Below are positions 16,779-24,908 of a stretch of DNA of 64,000 bases, one piece after another. Each line of letters opens with the position of its first letter. The first letter of the stretch is position 1. This stretch comes from Hyphomicrobium_A sp963724945 (GTDB lineage Bacteria > Pseudomonadota > Alphaproteobacteria > Rhizobiales > Hyphomicrobiaceae): the NCBI GenBank assembly GCA_963724945.1, contig CAVRWL010000003.1, positions 2,232,001 to 2,296,000 of the forward strand, in the 5' to 3' direction. Both the position numbers and the translations under genes were made by a program. The notes beneath the pieces were generated by a model, which saw only the letters and a program-made list of their open reading frames with translations, searched no databases and was not told where the DNA came from.

Positions 16779-19358
16779 ATGCCGGCGCCCGAGACCTCGC
16801 CAACCCAGAATCAGCTAGCTTCCCTGCGTATGCGTCAGCGCAATGCGATTGAGCTGCAACCCGGCCCCTTCGACGGGATCCATGTGGGTCCCGGGGCCGG
16901 CAGCATCCTTCCCGCCATCGTCGCCATAGCGGCCGGCGCCGCGGCCCTCATCGCTCTCATCGCGAGCGGTATCGGTCAGCCGCTGTTGCTGCTGGCGATC
17001 GCCGTGCTCGCCACGGTGGGGCTGTTCTTCGTTCTCGCGTTCGCATCGGGCTACGTCCGCGTCGGCCAGCGCCCACCCGTTGCCGATCTCGTCAAGGCGG
17101 CCGCCGACGGGCTCGATCAGGGGCTCATGATCGCGAGCCGCGAAGGCGAGACCATCTACGCCAACGCCGAGTTCGAGGCCCTCGTCGGCCGCTCGGACGC
17201 CGATCGCATGGGCGCGCTGCAGGAGCTCTTCACGGGCGAGCCGCAAGCGAGCGCCGCGCTCTACCGCTTGACGCGCGCGGGCGAGCGCGGCGAGGCGCTG
17301 AGCGAGGAGTTCCCGCTCAAAGGCAGTGTGCCATCGGGGCGTGGCGCGCGCACGATCCGCGCCTCCGTGTCTCCCTTTCGCTCGGGCGGCGAAAGCGGCG
17401 CCATGGTGCTGTGGCGCATCGCCGACGTGACGGCCGAGCGGCAGAAGGAGGCCGCGCGGCTCGCCGGCGTCGAGGTGCAGCTCGCCCAATTCGATTCCGC
17501 GCCCGTCGGGCTCGCCTCGGTCGGCGCCGACGGCTCGCTCCTGCATATCAACGGCACGCTCGCGCGCTGGATTGGACGCACGCCGAAGTCGGTGTTCGAC
17601 GAGCATCTGACGCTCGGCGACATCACCTCGGGCGATGGGGCCAGCCTCGTCGGCAACCTGCTCGGGCGAGCGGGCGCGGAGGCTGCAAGCCTCGACACCG
17701 AGCTCATGCGCGAGGACGGGCGCATCCTGCCGGTGCGCCTCTTAGCGCGCGCGGTGCCGAGCGGCAAAGGCCTGACGATCGCCGTGCTCAACCTCGTCGG
17801 CGAGGGCGCGAGCGAGGCCGAGGGCGACGCCACCGGCGCGCGCTTTGCACGCTTCTTCCAGTCGGCGCCGTTCGGCATCGCCATTCTCGGGCCCGACGGA
17901 CGCGTCGCCAGCGCCAATACTGCCTTCTGCAACATGGTCCTCGAGGGGGCGAGCGGCGTCGGTGTCGCCGCCGCGGACGCTCTCGGCCGGGCCGCCAATC
18001 CCGACACGCGGGTGGCGGTCGAGGCGGGCTTGAAGCGCGTGCTCTCGGGGCGCGCGGTGCTGGCGCCGGTGGAGATCACGGTCGGCGCGCGGCGCGATCA
18101 CGTCTCCCGCGTCTATATGAGCCCGTTCGTGGCCGCTGGCGGCGACAAGGAGGCGGCGATCCTCTACGTCGTCGACGCCACCGAGCAGAAGGCGCTCGAA
18201 GCGAAGTTCGCGCAAAGCCAGAAGATGGAGGTCGTCGGCAAGCTCGCGGGCGGCATCGCACACGACTTCAACAACATGCTGACGGCGATCCTCGGCTTCT
18301 CCGACATGCTGCTCGGCATGCACCGGCCCAAGGACATCGCCTACAAGGACATCAAGAACATCCAGTCGAGCGCCAATCGCGCGGCCGAGCTCGTGCGCAA
18401 GCTCTTGGCGCTCGCGCGCCAGCAGACACTGCAGAACGAGGTCGTGAACCTCGGTGACGTCCTGACCGACGAGGCGCCGCTCTTGAAGCGCTATCTCGGC
18501 GAGAAGAGCGAGCTCAAGATCTCGTCGGAGCGCGACCTCTGGTACGTGATGACCGACAAGCACGAGTTCATCCAGGCGCTGTTCAACCTCATCACCAACG
18601 CCAAGGACGCGATGCCCGACGGCGGCACGCTGACGATTGCCGCGCGCAACGTCCCTGAGCGCGAGAGCCAGAAGCTCGGCCACCGCGAGCTGGCGGCGGG
18701 CGAGTACGTGCTGATCGAGGTGGGCGACACCGGGCACGGCATGAGTGCCGAGGTGATGGAGAAGGTGTTCGAGCCGTTCTTCACCACGAAGGCGATCGGC
18801 AAGGGCACCGGCCTAGGTCTCGCCTCCGTCTACGGCATGGTGAAGCAGTCGGGCGGCTACATCTATCCCGAGAGCGAGGAAGGCAAGGGCACCTCCTTCA
18901 AGATCTACCTGCCGCGTCATTTCGTGGAGAAGGAAGACGAGATCGCGCCGCCCAAGGAGAAGAAGAAGGAGCAGCGCGCCGCCGACCTCACCGGCACGGG
19001 CCGCGTGCTCCTCGTCGAGGACGAGGAGGTCGTGCGCAACTTCGCCGCGCGCGCGCTGAAGCGCCAGGGCTACAAGGTGCTGGAAGCTGGCAGCGGCGTG
19101 GAGGCGCTCGAGGTGATGGAGAAGAACAAGGGCAAGATCGACATCGTCGTCTCCGACGTCGTCATGCCGGAGATGGACGGGCCCACGCTCTTGAAAGAGC
19201 TGCGCAAGAAGAACCCCGACCTGAAGATCATCTTCGTCTCCGGCTATCCCAACGACGCCTTCAAGGCGTCGATCGGCGACGCGGACTTCGCCTTCCTGCC
19301 CAAGCCCTTCTCGCTGCCGCAGCTCGCCGCCAAGGTGAAAGAGGAGCTAGCGCGGTAG
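16779..19358 (+). CDS. cckA: Cell-cycle hybrid histidine kinase CckA
   Basis: 859 aa in the CckA order. Two membrane helices (about residues 45-88) come first, then three PAS-type regions (about 105-225, 230-340, 355-475), a HisKA helix with the phospho-His in GGIAHDFNNML near residue 494, HATPase_c with NLITNAKDAMPDGG, GDTGHGMS and GLGLASVYG, and a receiver whose phospho-Asp lies in VVSDVVMPEMDG near 793. In alphaproteobacteria CckA phosphorylates ChpT, which drives CtrA and CpdR and so controls replication and division. No chpT or ctrA is in the window. The ATG at 16779 has only a weak Shine-Dalgarno. Confidence 0.95.
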   Translation: MPAPETSPTQNQLASLRMRQRNAIELQPGPFDGIHVGPGAGSILPAIVAIAAGAAALIALIASGIGQPLLLLAIAVLATVGLFFVLAFASGYVRVGQRPPVADLVKAAADGLDQGLMIASREGETIYANAEFEALVGRSDADRMGALQELFTGEPQASAALYRLTRAGERGEALSEEFPLKGSVPSGRGARTIRASVSPFRSGGESGAMVLWRIADVTAERQKEAARLAGVEVQLAQFDSAPVGLASVGADGSLLHINGTLARWIGRTPKSVFDEHLTLGDITSGDGASLVGNLLGRAGAEAASLDTELMREDGRILPVRLLARAVPSGKGLTIAVLNLVGEGASEAEGDATGARFARFFQSAPFGIAILGPDGRVASANTAFCNMVLEGASGVGVAAADALGRAANPDTRVAVEAGLKRVLSGRAVLAPVEITVGARRDHVSRVYMSPFVAAGGDKEAAILYVVDATEQKALEAKFAQSQKMEVVGKLAGGIAHDFNNMLTAILGFSDMLLGMHRPKDIAYKDIKNIQSSANRAAELVRKLLALARQQTLQNEVVNLGDVLTDEAPLLKRYLGEKSELKISSERDLWYVMTDKHEFIQALFNLITNAKDAMPDGGTLTIAARNVPERESQKLGHRELAAGEYVLIEVGDTGHGMSAEVMEKVFEPFFTTKAIGKGTGLGLASVYGMVKQSGGYIYPESEEGKGTSFKIYLPRHFVEKEDEIAPPKEKKKEQRAADLTGTGRVLLVEDEEVVRNFAARALKRQGYKVLEAGSGVEALEVMEKNKGKIDIVVSDVVMPEMDGPTLLKELRKKNPDLKIIFVSGYPNDAFKASIGDADFAFLPKPFSLPQLAAKVKEELAR

Positions 19359-19517
19359 CGCTTTTCGCGTCGCTCCATCGGCTCGGCGCGCGGGCGAGCG
19401 GGCCAACGCGCCGGCCAAAATGCGTACAAGTCGACTTGATCGCGATCCTTGCCGCTAAGGCCCCGGAAAGCCTGCAGGGCGCAGCGTGTGCGTCTGGCCT
19501 TATCGCGGTCAGCACCT

Positions 19518-19877
19518 ATGGGACATCAGGCCATGGCACATCAGGCCAAGCAGTCTGCCGCCGCCACCGCGCCGCCGGCTTTGGCGGAAGACCGCTCCTC
19601 TGCCCGCCGCTCCGTGCGCAAGCACGCGATCCTGCATTGCCGCGATCGCGTGCAGACGGTTCTCATCCGTGACATGTCAGCGGGCGGCGTGAAGGTGCAG
19701 AACGCCTTCGGCCTTTTCGCCGGGGACCCCGTCAGGATCGAGCTGTTGACGCGGCAGGCCTTCGAGGGGTTGGTCGCATGGTCGGTTCCACCGTACTGCG
19801 GCATTCGCTTCAACACGCCGCTGCGCGAGGACGATCCTCTCCTGACCACCAACACGCCGGGCAAAGTGCCGAGCTGA
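19518..19877 (+). CDS. PilZ-domain protein, putative c-di-GMP effector
   Basis: 119 aa. After a ~25-residue Ala-rich N-terminus comes RSSARRSVRKHAILHCRD, which holds the RxxxR motif. DMSAGGVKV follows as the (D/N)xSxxG motif, so both c-di-GMP contacts of PilZ are present. The rest fits the small six-strand barrel, ending in CGIRFNTPL. The ATG is internal to a longer frame; start choice is moderate. Located 160 bases after cckA on the same strand, possibly with its own promoter. Confidence 0.82.
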   Translation: MGHQAMAHQAKQSAAATAPPALAEDRSSARRSVRKHAILHCRDRVQTVLIRDMSAGGVKVQNAFGLFAGDPVRIELLTRQAFEGLVAWSVPPYCGIRFNTPLREDDPLLTTNTPGKVPS

Positions 19878-20083
19878 GCCGGCGCTCAAGTGTTGCTGAG
19901 CACAGAGGCGTGGTGGCCGCTAAAGGGCGCGCGCCGTTACAATTCGTTACGTGCACCCGCTTTCCCAGCAATATGCGCGCAAAACCGCGCCGGCACTCTT
20001 CCCCTCGGCGACCGTCATTCGGCGCCGCTTGAGCGGCACTCCGGGCTCGAGCCTTTGTCCGATGAAAGCAAAGGAGGTTCGCG

Positions 20084-20320
20084 ATGAAGGGAAGATCGCG
20101 CGCAGTTGTTGCAGGTCTCTTGAGCCTTGTCTTGACCTTGGGTGCGCTCGGCGCTGCGACCGGAGTGGCGCAAGCCGCATCCACTCCCGGGGTGGCGCTT
20201 AAAGCGGGATCCACGGCCGAAACCCTCGTTACGCCCGTCTACTACCGCTGCATCGTCAGGGTGTGCGGCCCCTACCGCTGCGTCTGGGTGAACCGCTGCC
20301 GCCGTCCCTGGCGGTGGTGA
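20084..20320 (+). CDS. Small secreted Cys/Arg-rich protein
   Basis: 78 aa. A clear signal peptide (hydrophobic residues ~9-27, cleavage near AQA-AST) precedes a mature peptide of about 47 residues. The mature part ends in an aromatic, Arg-rich segment with four cysteines in YYRCIVRVCGPYRCVWVNRC, spaced so that two disulfides could form. AAAGGAGG lies 7 bases before the ATG, an excellent site. A strong terminator follows, so it is a stand-alone unit. Small exported Cys/Arg peptides of this style are common in Hyphomicrobiales; role unknown. Confidence 0.75.
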   Translation: MKGRSRAVVAGLLSLVLTLGALGAATGVAQAASTPGVALKAGSTAETLVTPVYYRCIVRVCGPYRCVWVNRCRRPWRW

Positions 20321-20350
20321 GCCCGCATTTCCTCGTTCCCTGCGCGTTGC

Positions 20351-20392
20351 CCCCGGAAGCGGTCGCTCGCCGGCGCCCTTCCGGGGTCTTTT
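20351..20392 (+). terminator. Rho-independent terminator
   Basis: CCCCGGAAG (20351-20359) pairs perfectly with CTTCCGGGG (20378-20386) and is followed by TCTTTT. It ends transcription of the small secreted-protein gene and lies just before the convergent barrel gene stop. Confidence 0.85.
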
Positions 20393-20399
20393 CATGCGG

Positions 20400-21200
20400 C
20401 TAGTCGTCGGGGAGCACGAGGTCGACCTCGAAGCGGGCCGCCCAGCCGTGCGCGTCGCTGTCGGGATCTTCGACCCAGTAGCGCACGCCCGGGCCGAAGC
20501 TCACGGCGGCCCCGCCGAGCCGGATGAGCTTCGTCAGCGTCAGGTTGATCGGCACCGAGCCTTCGTTGTTGGTCCAGTAGTAGGTCGACTCCGAGTTGAC
20601 GCCGAGCGTCCAGGCATCGTGCGTGGTGTAGCTCAGGAACGGCTGCAGGTAGATCTCGTTGATGGCGGCGTCCTCAGCGCTGCCGCCGACCGACCAGAGC
20701 TGGCGCACGAGCAGGCCGACGGTCCACGGCCCGGGCGGCTGCCAGACGACGGCCGCAGTCGGCCCCAAGCTCCATCGCTGCGAGCCGAGGGCGGAGCTCG
20801 AGGCTGGAAAGTCGACGACGGGACCGAGCCCCAGCGAGAGGCCGCGTTGAACCGGTCCGCGCGGCGATAGGAAGGCGCTCAAGTTGACGCCCGCGAGCCC
20901 GTCCTGCGTGCCCGAGCTCGGCGACACCTCGCTCTGCTCGATCATGGGCATGAAGAGGCGGCTGATCAGGCTCCAGTCTTGGTCGAGGTGCACGGGAACG
21001 ATGGGCTCGAAGCGCACGTAGTTGGACGTGCCCTGCCGGTCCTCGCCGATGCGGCCGTCCCAATTGTACTGGAGCGGTGCGGTGGCGAGGTCGGCGATCG
21101 GGTTGGCGACCTTCTTGGCGAGCTCGAAGAGCCGCTCATCGGCAATGGCGGGCGGGCAAGCAAGCAGCGACAGGAGAGCGGCGAGGGCGGCGCGGCGCAT
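20400..21200 (-). CDS. Outer-membrane beta-barrel protein (MetA-pathway/neuromedin-U type)
   Basis: 266 aa with a signal peptide (MRRAALAALLSLLACPPAIA, cleaved before DER). The body has alternating polar/aromatic strands such as LSLGLGPVVDFPA and WTVGLLVRQLWSVGG, ending in FEVDLVLPDD, a barrel-like C-terminus. The N-terminal part ELAKKVANPIADLATAPLQ resembles proteins annotated as neuromedin U or transporter in the phenol MetA-type barrel family. It follows a second barrel gene on the same strand by only 30 bases, so the two are probably an operon. Substrate unknown. Confidence 0.78.
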   Translation of the reverse strand: MRRAALAALLSLLACPPAIADERLFELAKKVANPIADLATAPLQYNWDGRIGEDRQGTSNYVRFEPIVPVHLDQDWSLISRLFMPMIEQSEVSPSSGTQDGLAGVNLSAFLSPRGPVQRGLSLGLGPVVDFPASSSALGSQRWSLGPTAAVVWQPPGPWTVGLLVRQLWSVGGSAEDAAINEIYLQPFLSYTTHDAWTLGVNSESTYYWTNNEGSVPINLTLTKLIRLGGAAVSFGPGVRYWVEDPDSDAHGWAARFEVDLVLPDD

Positions 21201-21230
21201 TGCGGTCCTCCGCGGGGATGCAACCGGCCG

Positions 21231-22115
21231 CTAGAACTTGCCCGTGATGCCCATCACCGGGCCCTGCTGCAGCGCGTCGAACTCGTAGCGCGTGATGCCC
21301 GCGCCCGTCTCGTAGTCGACCGACAGCGCGCGGTAGCCGAGATAGCCGTCGAGGGTGAGCGGGCCCTCGATGCACAAAAACCAATTGTAGGTGGCGAGCA
21401 CCTGCCAGGTGAATTTGCTCGCCGCGCCGAAACCGCCGACATCGCCGCGCAAGGCCACCTCCTCGCCGGGCGCCGGCTGCCAGCGCAGGCGCGCGCCGAT
21501 GAACGGGTCGACCCAGTCGATGGAGCCCGACTGCGCCAGAGCGCGGCCGCCGGAGACGGTGAGCCCCGAGAGGTTGAGCGTGCCGGCAACATCGACGTCG
21601 ACGTCGAGATCCTGGTGCCAGTAGCGGCCGCCCGCGAGCAGCTCGAGCACGGTGTCGGGCGCGCGGCTGGCGCTGTAGCCCGAGTTCCACTGCATCACCT
21701 CGTACATGCCGCCAAATTCCACCGTCCAATAGCGGTAGTCGGCGGAGAGCGCCGCACCGAGCGTCCCGCTGACGTGGGGCGAGAACGTCCTGGAGTGCAA
21801 GAGCGAATCCGAGGAGCCGAGGCTCGCGTACATGGTATCGTTGAAGAGCGTGAGCGGGCCCTTCTTGGCCTGCATATAGCTCATCCACACCATGTTGAGG
21901 CTTTCGAGCACCTGCGCTGGGTTCTGCGCCACCGTGAACTCACGGCCCTCGACGACGGCATTGCCGGAGACCCACGGCAGCCAGCCGTACGGCGTGAACT
22001 GGTACTCCCACCCGCTCGGCGGCGCGAAGGTGCGCAGCGGCCGCGGCTCTCCGTCGGCGCGCGCGGGCATGACGAGAAGAGCCCACGCGGCAATCGCAAA
22101 TGCAACGACGCGCAT
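21231..22115 (-). CDS. Outer-membrane beta-barrel protein, hypothetical
   Basis: 294 aa. The start is the ATG at 22115 with GGGAGGGG 5 bases upstream; a longer open frame before it is chance. The signal peptide MRVVAFAIAAWALLVMPARA is followed by a beta-rich chain with aromatic strand ends (WEYQFTPYGWLPWVSG, YRYWTVEFGGMYEVMQW, GGRYWHQDLDVDVDV) and a C-terminal MGITGKF. This looks like a porin-like barrel of about 12 strands. First gene of the two-gene barrel unit. No function is known. Confidence 0.78.
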   Translation of the reverse strand: MRVVAFAIAAWALLVMPARADGEPRPLRTFAPPSGWEYQFTPYGWLPWVSGNAVVEGREFTVAQNPAQVLESLNMVWMSYMQAKKGPLTLFNDTMYASLGSSDSLLHSRTFSPHVSGTLGAALSADYRYWTVEFGGMYEVMQWNSGYSASRAPDTVLELLAGGRYWHQDLDVDVDVAGTLNLSGLTVSGGRALAQSGSIDWVDPFIGARLRWQPAPGEEVALRGDVGGFGAASKFTWQVLATYNWFLCIEGPLTLDGYLGYRALSVDYETGAGITRYEFDALQQGPVMGITGKF

Positions 22116-22200
22116 GACACCCCTCCCTGAAAGAGCGGCAGGATGATCCGTGCGCGCAACGTTGCCCCGATTCGGACGAGGCGGCCGTCGCCCAAAAGGC

Positions 22201-23268
22201 CTATCCAAAGATATAATCGATGATGTAGGTGCGGTCGTCGGGCGACAAATTCGGCGGTGGGCGCTCGAAGCGCGCCTTGCGTATCGCCTCGACCGCCGCG
22301 TCGTCGAGCGCGGAGTTGCCGCTCGTGCGCAGCATGTGCACGTACTCGATCTCGCCGCTCTTGCCGATCTGGAACGAGACGAGCACGTGCCCCCACAGCG
22401 CAAACGGCCCGGGGCGCGTCTTCATCAGCGCGGCGATCACGCTGCGGGTGAAGGCGCTCGACTTGCCAGAGGCGCCCATGCCGCGCAGCTGCATGTCGCC
22501 GGAGGTGGCGGCCTGGCGCTGCTCGCGCCGCTTCTGCGCCTTTCGGGCGTAGGCCTCATTGATCTTGCGCGTGAGGTCGGCGGCGGCCGCGTCGACCAGG
22601 CTGTCGAGATCGAGAAGCATCGGCGAGCCGTCGGGGCGCGGCTCGTCCGTGGTGTCCTTGGCGGGCTCTTTTTGCTCCGCCTCGGGCTGCGCCAGCGCCG
22701 CTTGCTGCTCAGGTTGCGGCGGTTGCGGCGGCTGCTGGTTTTGCTGCGGCGCCGGCACGTTCTTGCCCTCGCGCCAGTGCTTGGTCTTGGCGTTGCGGTC
22801 GGGATCGGGGACGAGCTCGACGTTGATCGAGTCCGGCGCATCCTGCCCGCGCTTCTCCTTCTGCTGCTGCTGCAGCGCCACCAGCGAGGCGGCGCCCGAG
22901 ACCGCTTGCCCGGCGATCAGGCTCGCATAGACGAGCGTCGCCGCGATCGCGCCCATCCACAGCGTGCGCTCGTGCTGCTCGGCGGCGCGGCGGATGCGCT
23001 GCTCGGCATCGAGCACGCCGAACAGCGTCGGCTTGGCTTCGGCTTTGCCCGGCGGCGGTGATGCGTCTGCGGCCGGAGGTGCGTCGGCATTCGGGGCGGG
23101 AGGTGGAGGCTCCGGGCTGGATGCCGCCTTGGGCGCGGCGCCCGGCTCGGGGGCAGGCTTCGCCGCCGGCTCGGGCGTGGGGCCCGGCGCGCGCTTGAGG
23201 CTGGCGACGGCGGCCGCGATGGCGGCTCCCTCCGTCTCTCCGGCGGTGTCTTTCGCCTTGTCCGACAT
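22201..23268 (-). CDS. TonB-family energy transducer-like protein
   Basis: 355 aa. A Pro/Ala-rich N-terminal region (residues ~25-75) precedes the transmembrane helix WMGAIAATLVYASLIAGQAV near 110. A Gln/Pro-rich spacer follows (about 165-190), and then a C-terminal TonB domain with IGKSGEIEYVHMLRTSGN, ALDDAAVEAIRKARFE and PPP. The long cytoplasmic segment before the helix is unlike classical TonB, whose helix is at the N-terminus, and resembles TolA/TonB hybrids of Hyphomicrobiales. No exbB/exbD is adjacent. The Shine-Dalgarno at the chosen ATG is weak. Confidence 0.82.
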   Translation of the reverse strand: MSDKAKDTAGETEGAAIAAAVASLKRAPGPTPEPAAKPAPEPGAAPKAASSPEPPPPAPNADAPPAADASPPPGKAEAKPTLFGVLDAEQRIRRAAEQHERTLWMGAIAATLVYASLIAGQAVSGAASLVALQQQQKEKRGQDAPDSINVELVPDPDRNAKTKHWREGKNVPAPQQNQQPPQPPQPEQQAALAQPEAEQKEPAKDTTDEPRPDGSPMLLDLDSLVDAAAADLTRKINEAYARKAQKRREQRQAATSGDMQLRGMGASGKSSAFTRSVIAALMKTRPGPFALWGHVLVSFQIGKSGEIEYVHMLRTSGNSALDDAAVEAIRKARFERPPPNLSPDDRTYIIDYIFG

Positions 23269-23491
23269 GGAAAGTTCGACTAGGCCCCGGCCAAAGCGCC
23301 ACTTTAGCGCGCGACGGCGCCGGCGCTTAATCCCCAATGACGTCCCATGCACATGGGACTGCGGCGGAATAAATGCCAGCGCCCTTTGCGTCACGGGCGC
23401 CAAGGCTGCGCTGGGCAAATTTTGAGCACCCCTGCGGCGCGCACCCGAGGAGGTGCTGGCGATCTTGGCGAAGCGTACGGGGAGGGGGCGC

Positions 23492-23611
23492 CTAGCCGGG
23501 GAGGGGCATCAGGCCGACAAGCGCAAGGACAACGAGCACGAAGACCGCCATCGCCAGGGGCGACTCGACCAAGTCTTTCAGCTGTTTGCGCACGTTGGTG
23601 ATCGACTGCAT
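23492..23611 (-). CDS. Possible 39-residue single-pass membrane protein
   Basis: MQSITNVRKQLKDLVESP, a charged amphipathic start, is followed by a strongly hydrophobic helix (AMAVFVLVVLALVGLM) and a short Pro-rich end. It lies upstream of the TonB-like gene on the same strand, about 220 bases away. No strong ribosome-binding site is visible, so the evidence is the clean membrane-protein pattern alone. Confidence 0.35.
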   Translation of the reverse strand: MQSITNVRKQLKDLVESPLAMAVFVLVVLALVGLMPLPG

Positions 23612-23804
23612 GGCCGGAAGACTAGCAGCGCGACCCCGGCGCACCCATCGCGAACGGGGGCGAATACAGAGTAATCCTCAGCTTTTTTAGGCTAGCGCCT
23701 GCAACGGGCGCCCCGCCTTTGGCCGTTTCCTTCGGAACAGGTGTTCAGGTCCGCGCGCGCTAATCCTGGTGGCCGATGTTCAGGGCTACGCGAGGAGAAG
23801 AAAC

Positions 23805-24062
23805 GTGAACGTGCTGAGCTACACCATCCGCTGCTACCGCGCGGCGCCGGGCGACGCCAATTGCCCCAACGTGCCGCTGTTCGCCGAGAGTTTGGATGAG
23901 GCGATCGGGGCGGCCGGCGACATGCTGCTCGCCTATCACAACAGCCCCAAGCGGCATCCGGCGCTGAAGCCGTGGCTGGCACAACTCGAGGACGAGGGCG
24001 GGGTGGTCGTGGCACGCGTGCGTATCGTCGGCCGCGACGCGGTCGAGCGCTTCGCGGCCTAG
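23805..24062 (+). CDS. Hypothetical protein, 85 aa
   Basis: GTG start with GAGGAG a few bases upstream. The product begins MNVLSYTIRCYRAAPGD and has a helical middle (LDEAIGAAGDMLLAYHN) and a beta-rich end (GGVVVARVRIVGRDAV). Soluble, no signal peptide. Codon use is typical of the neighbourhood. I do not recognise the family. Confidence 0.55.
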   Translation: MNVLSYTIRCYRAAPGDANCPNVPLFAESLDEAIGAAGDMLLAYHNSPKRHPALKPWLAQLEDEGGVVVARVRIVGRDAVERFAA

Positions 24063-24188
24063 CGCGCGCGGCCGTTTTCGCGCCGCGCCGTCCAGCCTGA
24101 AATTCCCATGGTTGCCATCTGCTGCGTGCCCTGATTGTCTGGTGGCCTGCTCAGCGCAGGGCATGAGGGTCTGACTTGAGGGTCTGAC

Positions 24189-24422
24189 ATGGCGGCGCCG
24201 GAACGAGACGTGGTTCTTCTGTGGCTCCCGAGCGGGCGCCCGGCGAAGGGGGACGACTTCGCTGCGGGCGAAGCTTGGCCCAGCCTCGATGCGGCGATCC
24301 TGCACGCGGGAGCCGCCAAGCGCGCCGACGGCAAGCGGCCTTGGATCCGCTGCGACAAGAAATTCATCCTTTCCCCCGACGACATCGCCGCCGCCTACCC
24401 CGACGTGAAGGGCCCGCGCTGA
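24189..24422 (+). CDS. Hypothetical protein, 77 aa
   Basis: Soluble small protein beginning MAAPERDVVLLWLPSGRP and ending YPDVKGPR, with one cysteine in WIRCDKKFILS. It follows the previous small gene on the same strand by 126 bases. No strong ribosome-binding site; supported by composition and by lying outside other genes. Confidence 0.5.
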   Translation: MAAPERDVVLLWLPSGRPAKGDDFAAGEAWPSLDAAILHAGAAKRADGKRPWIRCDKKFILSPDDIAAAYPDVKGPR

Positions 24423-24843
24423 GGACTTGGGCGAAGCGGGATTGTTGGGGGGTGGGAGCAGCGGCGCCGACCGTGCGTCATTAGGACGACCCGGCCGCCG
24501 CAACCCCATACCGTCATCCCGGCGTCATGGCGGAGCCATGCTTCGCATGGACGGCCGGGGCCCACGCAAGTCTCCGCGAACGCTACGACAGCGCGATATC
24601 TCGCACCTGCCAACGCAACGCAGCGACGCCGCGCTCGCTTCGAACATTGCCGCTTAGCCGCGCCAAAAAGCGCTTGTTGAAGCTGGCGTGGGTCCCGGCC
24701 TGCGCCGGGATGACGTTGGAGAGGGGGCATGCGTTCGCCCTCGCTCCGTCATTCCCGCGTCATGGCGGAGCCATTCTTCGCATGGACGCCGGGAACCGAG
24801 GACACCTTGCCGAACGTCCCAGTCATCCACAGTGGACGGTTGA
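24423..24843. repeat. REP-like palindromic repeats upstream of recA
   Basis: Gene-free region with dispersed repeats. CGTCATCCCGGCG (24512-24524) is the exact reverse complement of 24703-24715. A 42-base unit at 24512-24553 recurs as a near-identical direct copy at 24747-24788 (common core GGCGGAGCCAT). These look like REP/BIME elements common in Hyphomicrobiales genomes. Confidence 0.7.
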
Positions 24844-24858
24844 GAACAAATCATGTAC
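24844..24858 (+). promoter_or_regulatory. Putative LexA (SOS) box of recA
   Basis: GAAC-N7-GTAC is one base from the alphaproteobacterial SOS box (GTTC-N7-GTTC, read here on the opposite strand as GAAC-N7-GAAC). It lies 50 bases before the recA start, where LexA normally acts in this class. Confidence 0.45.
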
Positions 24859-24908
24859 ACATGAGTCGAAATTGAGAACATATAGCGCATGCCATAAGGT
24901 GAACCGAC

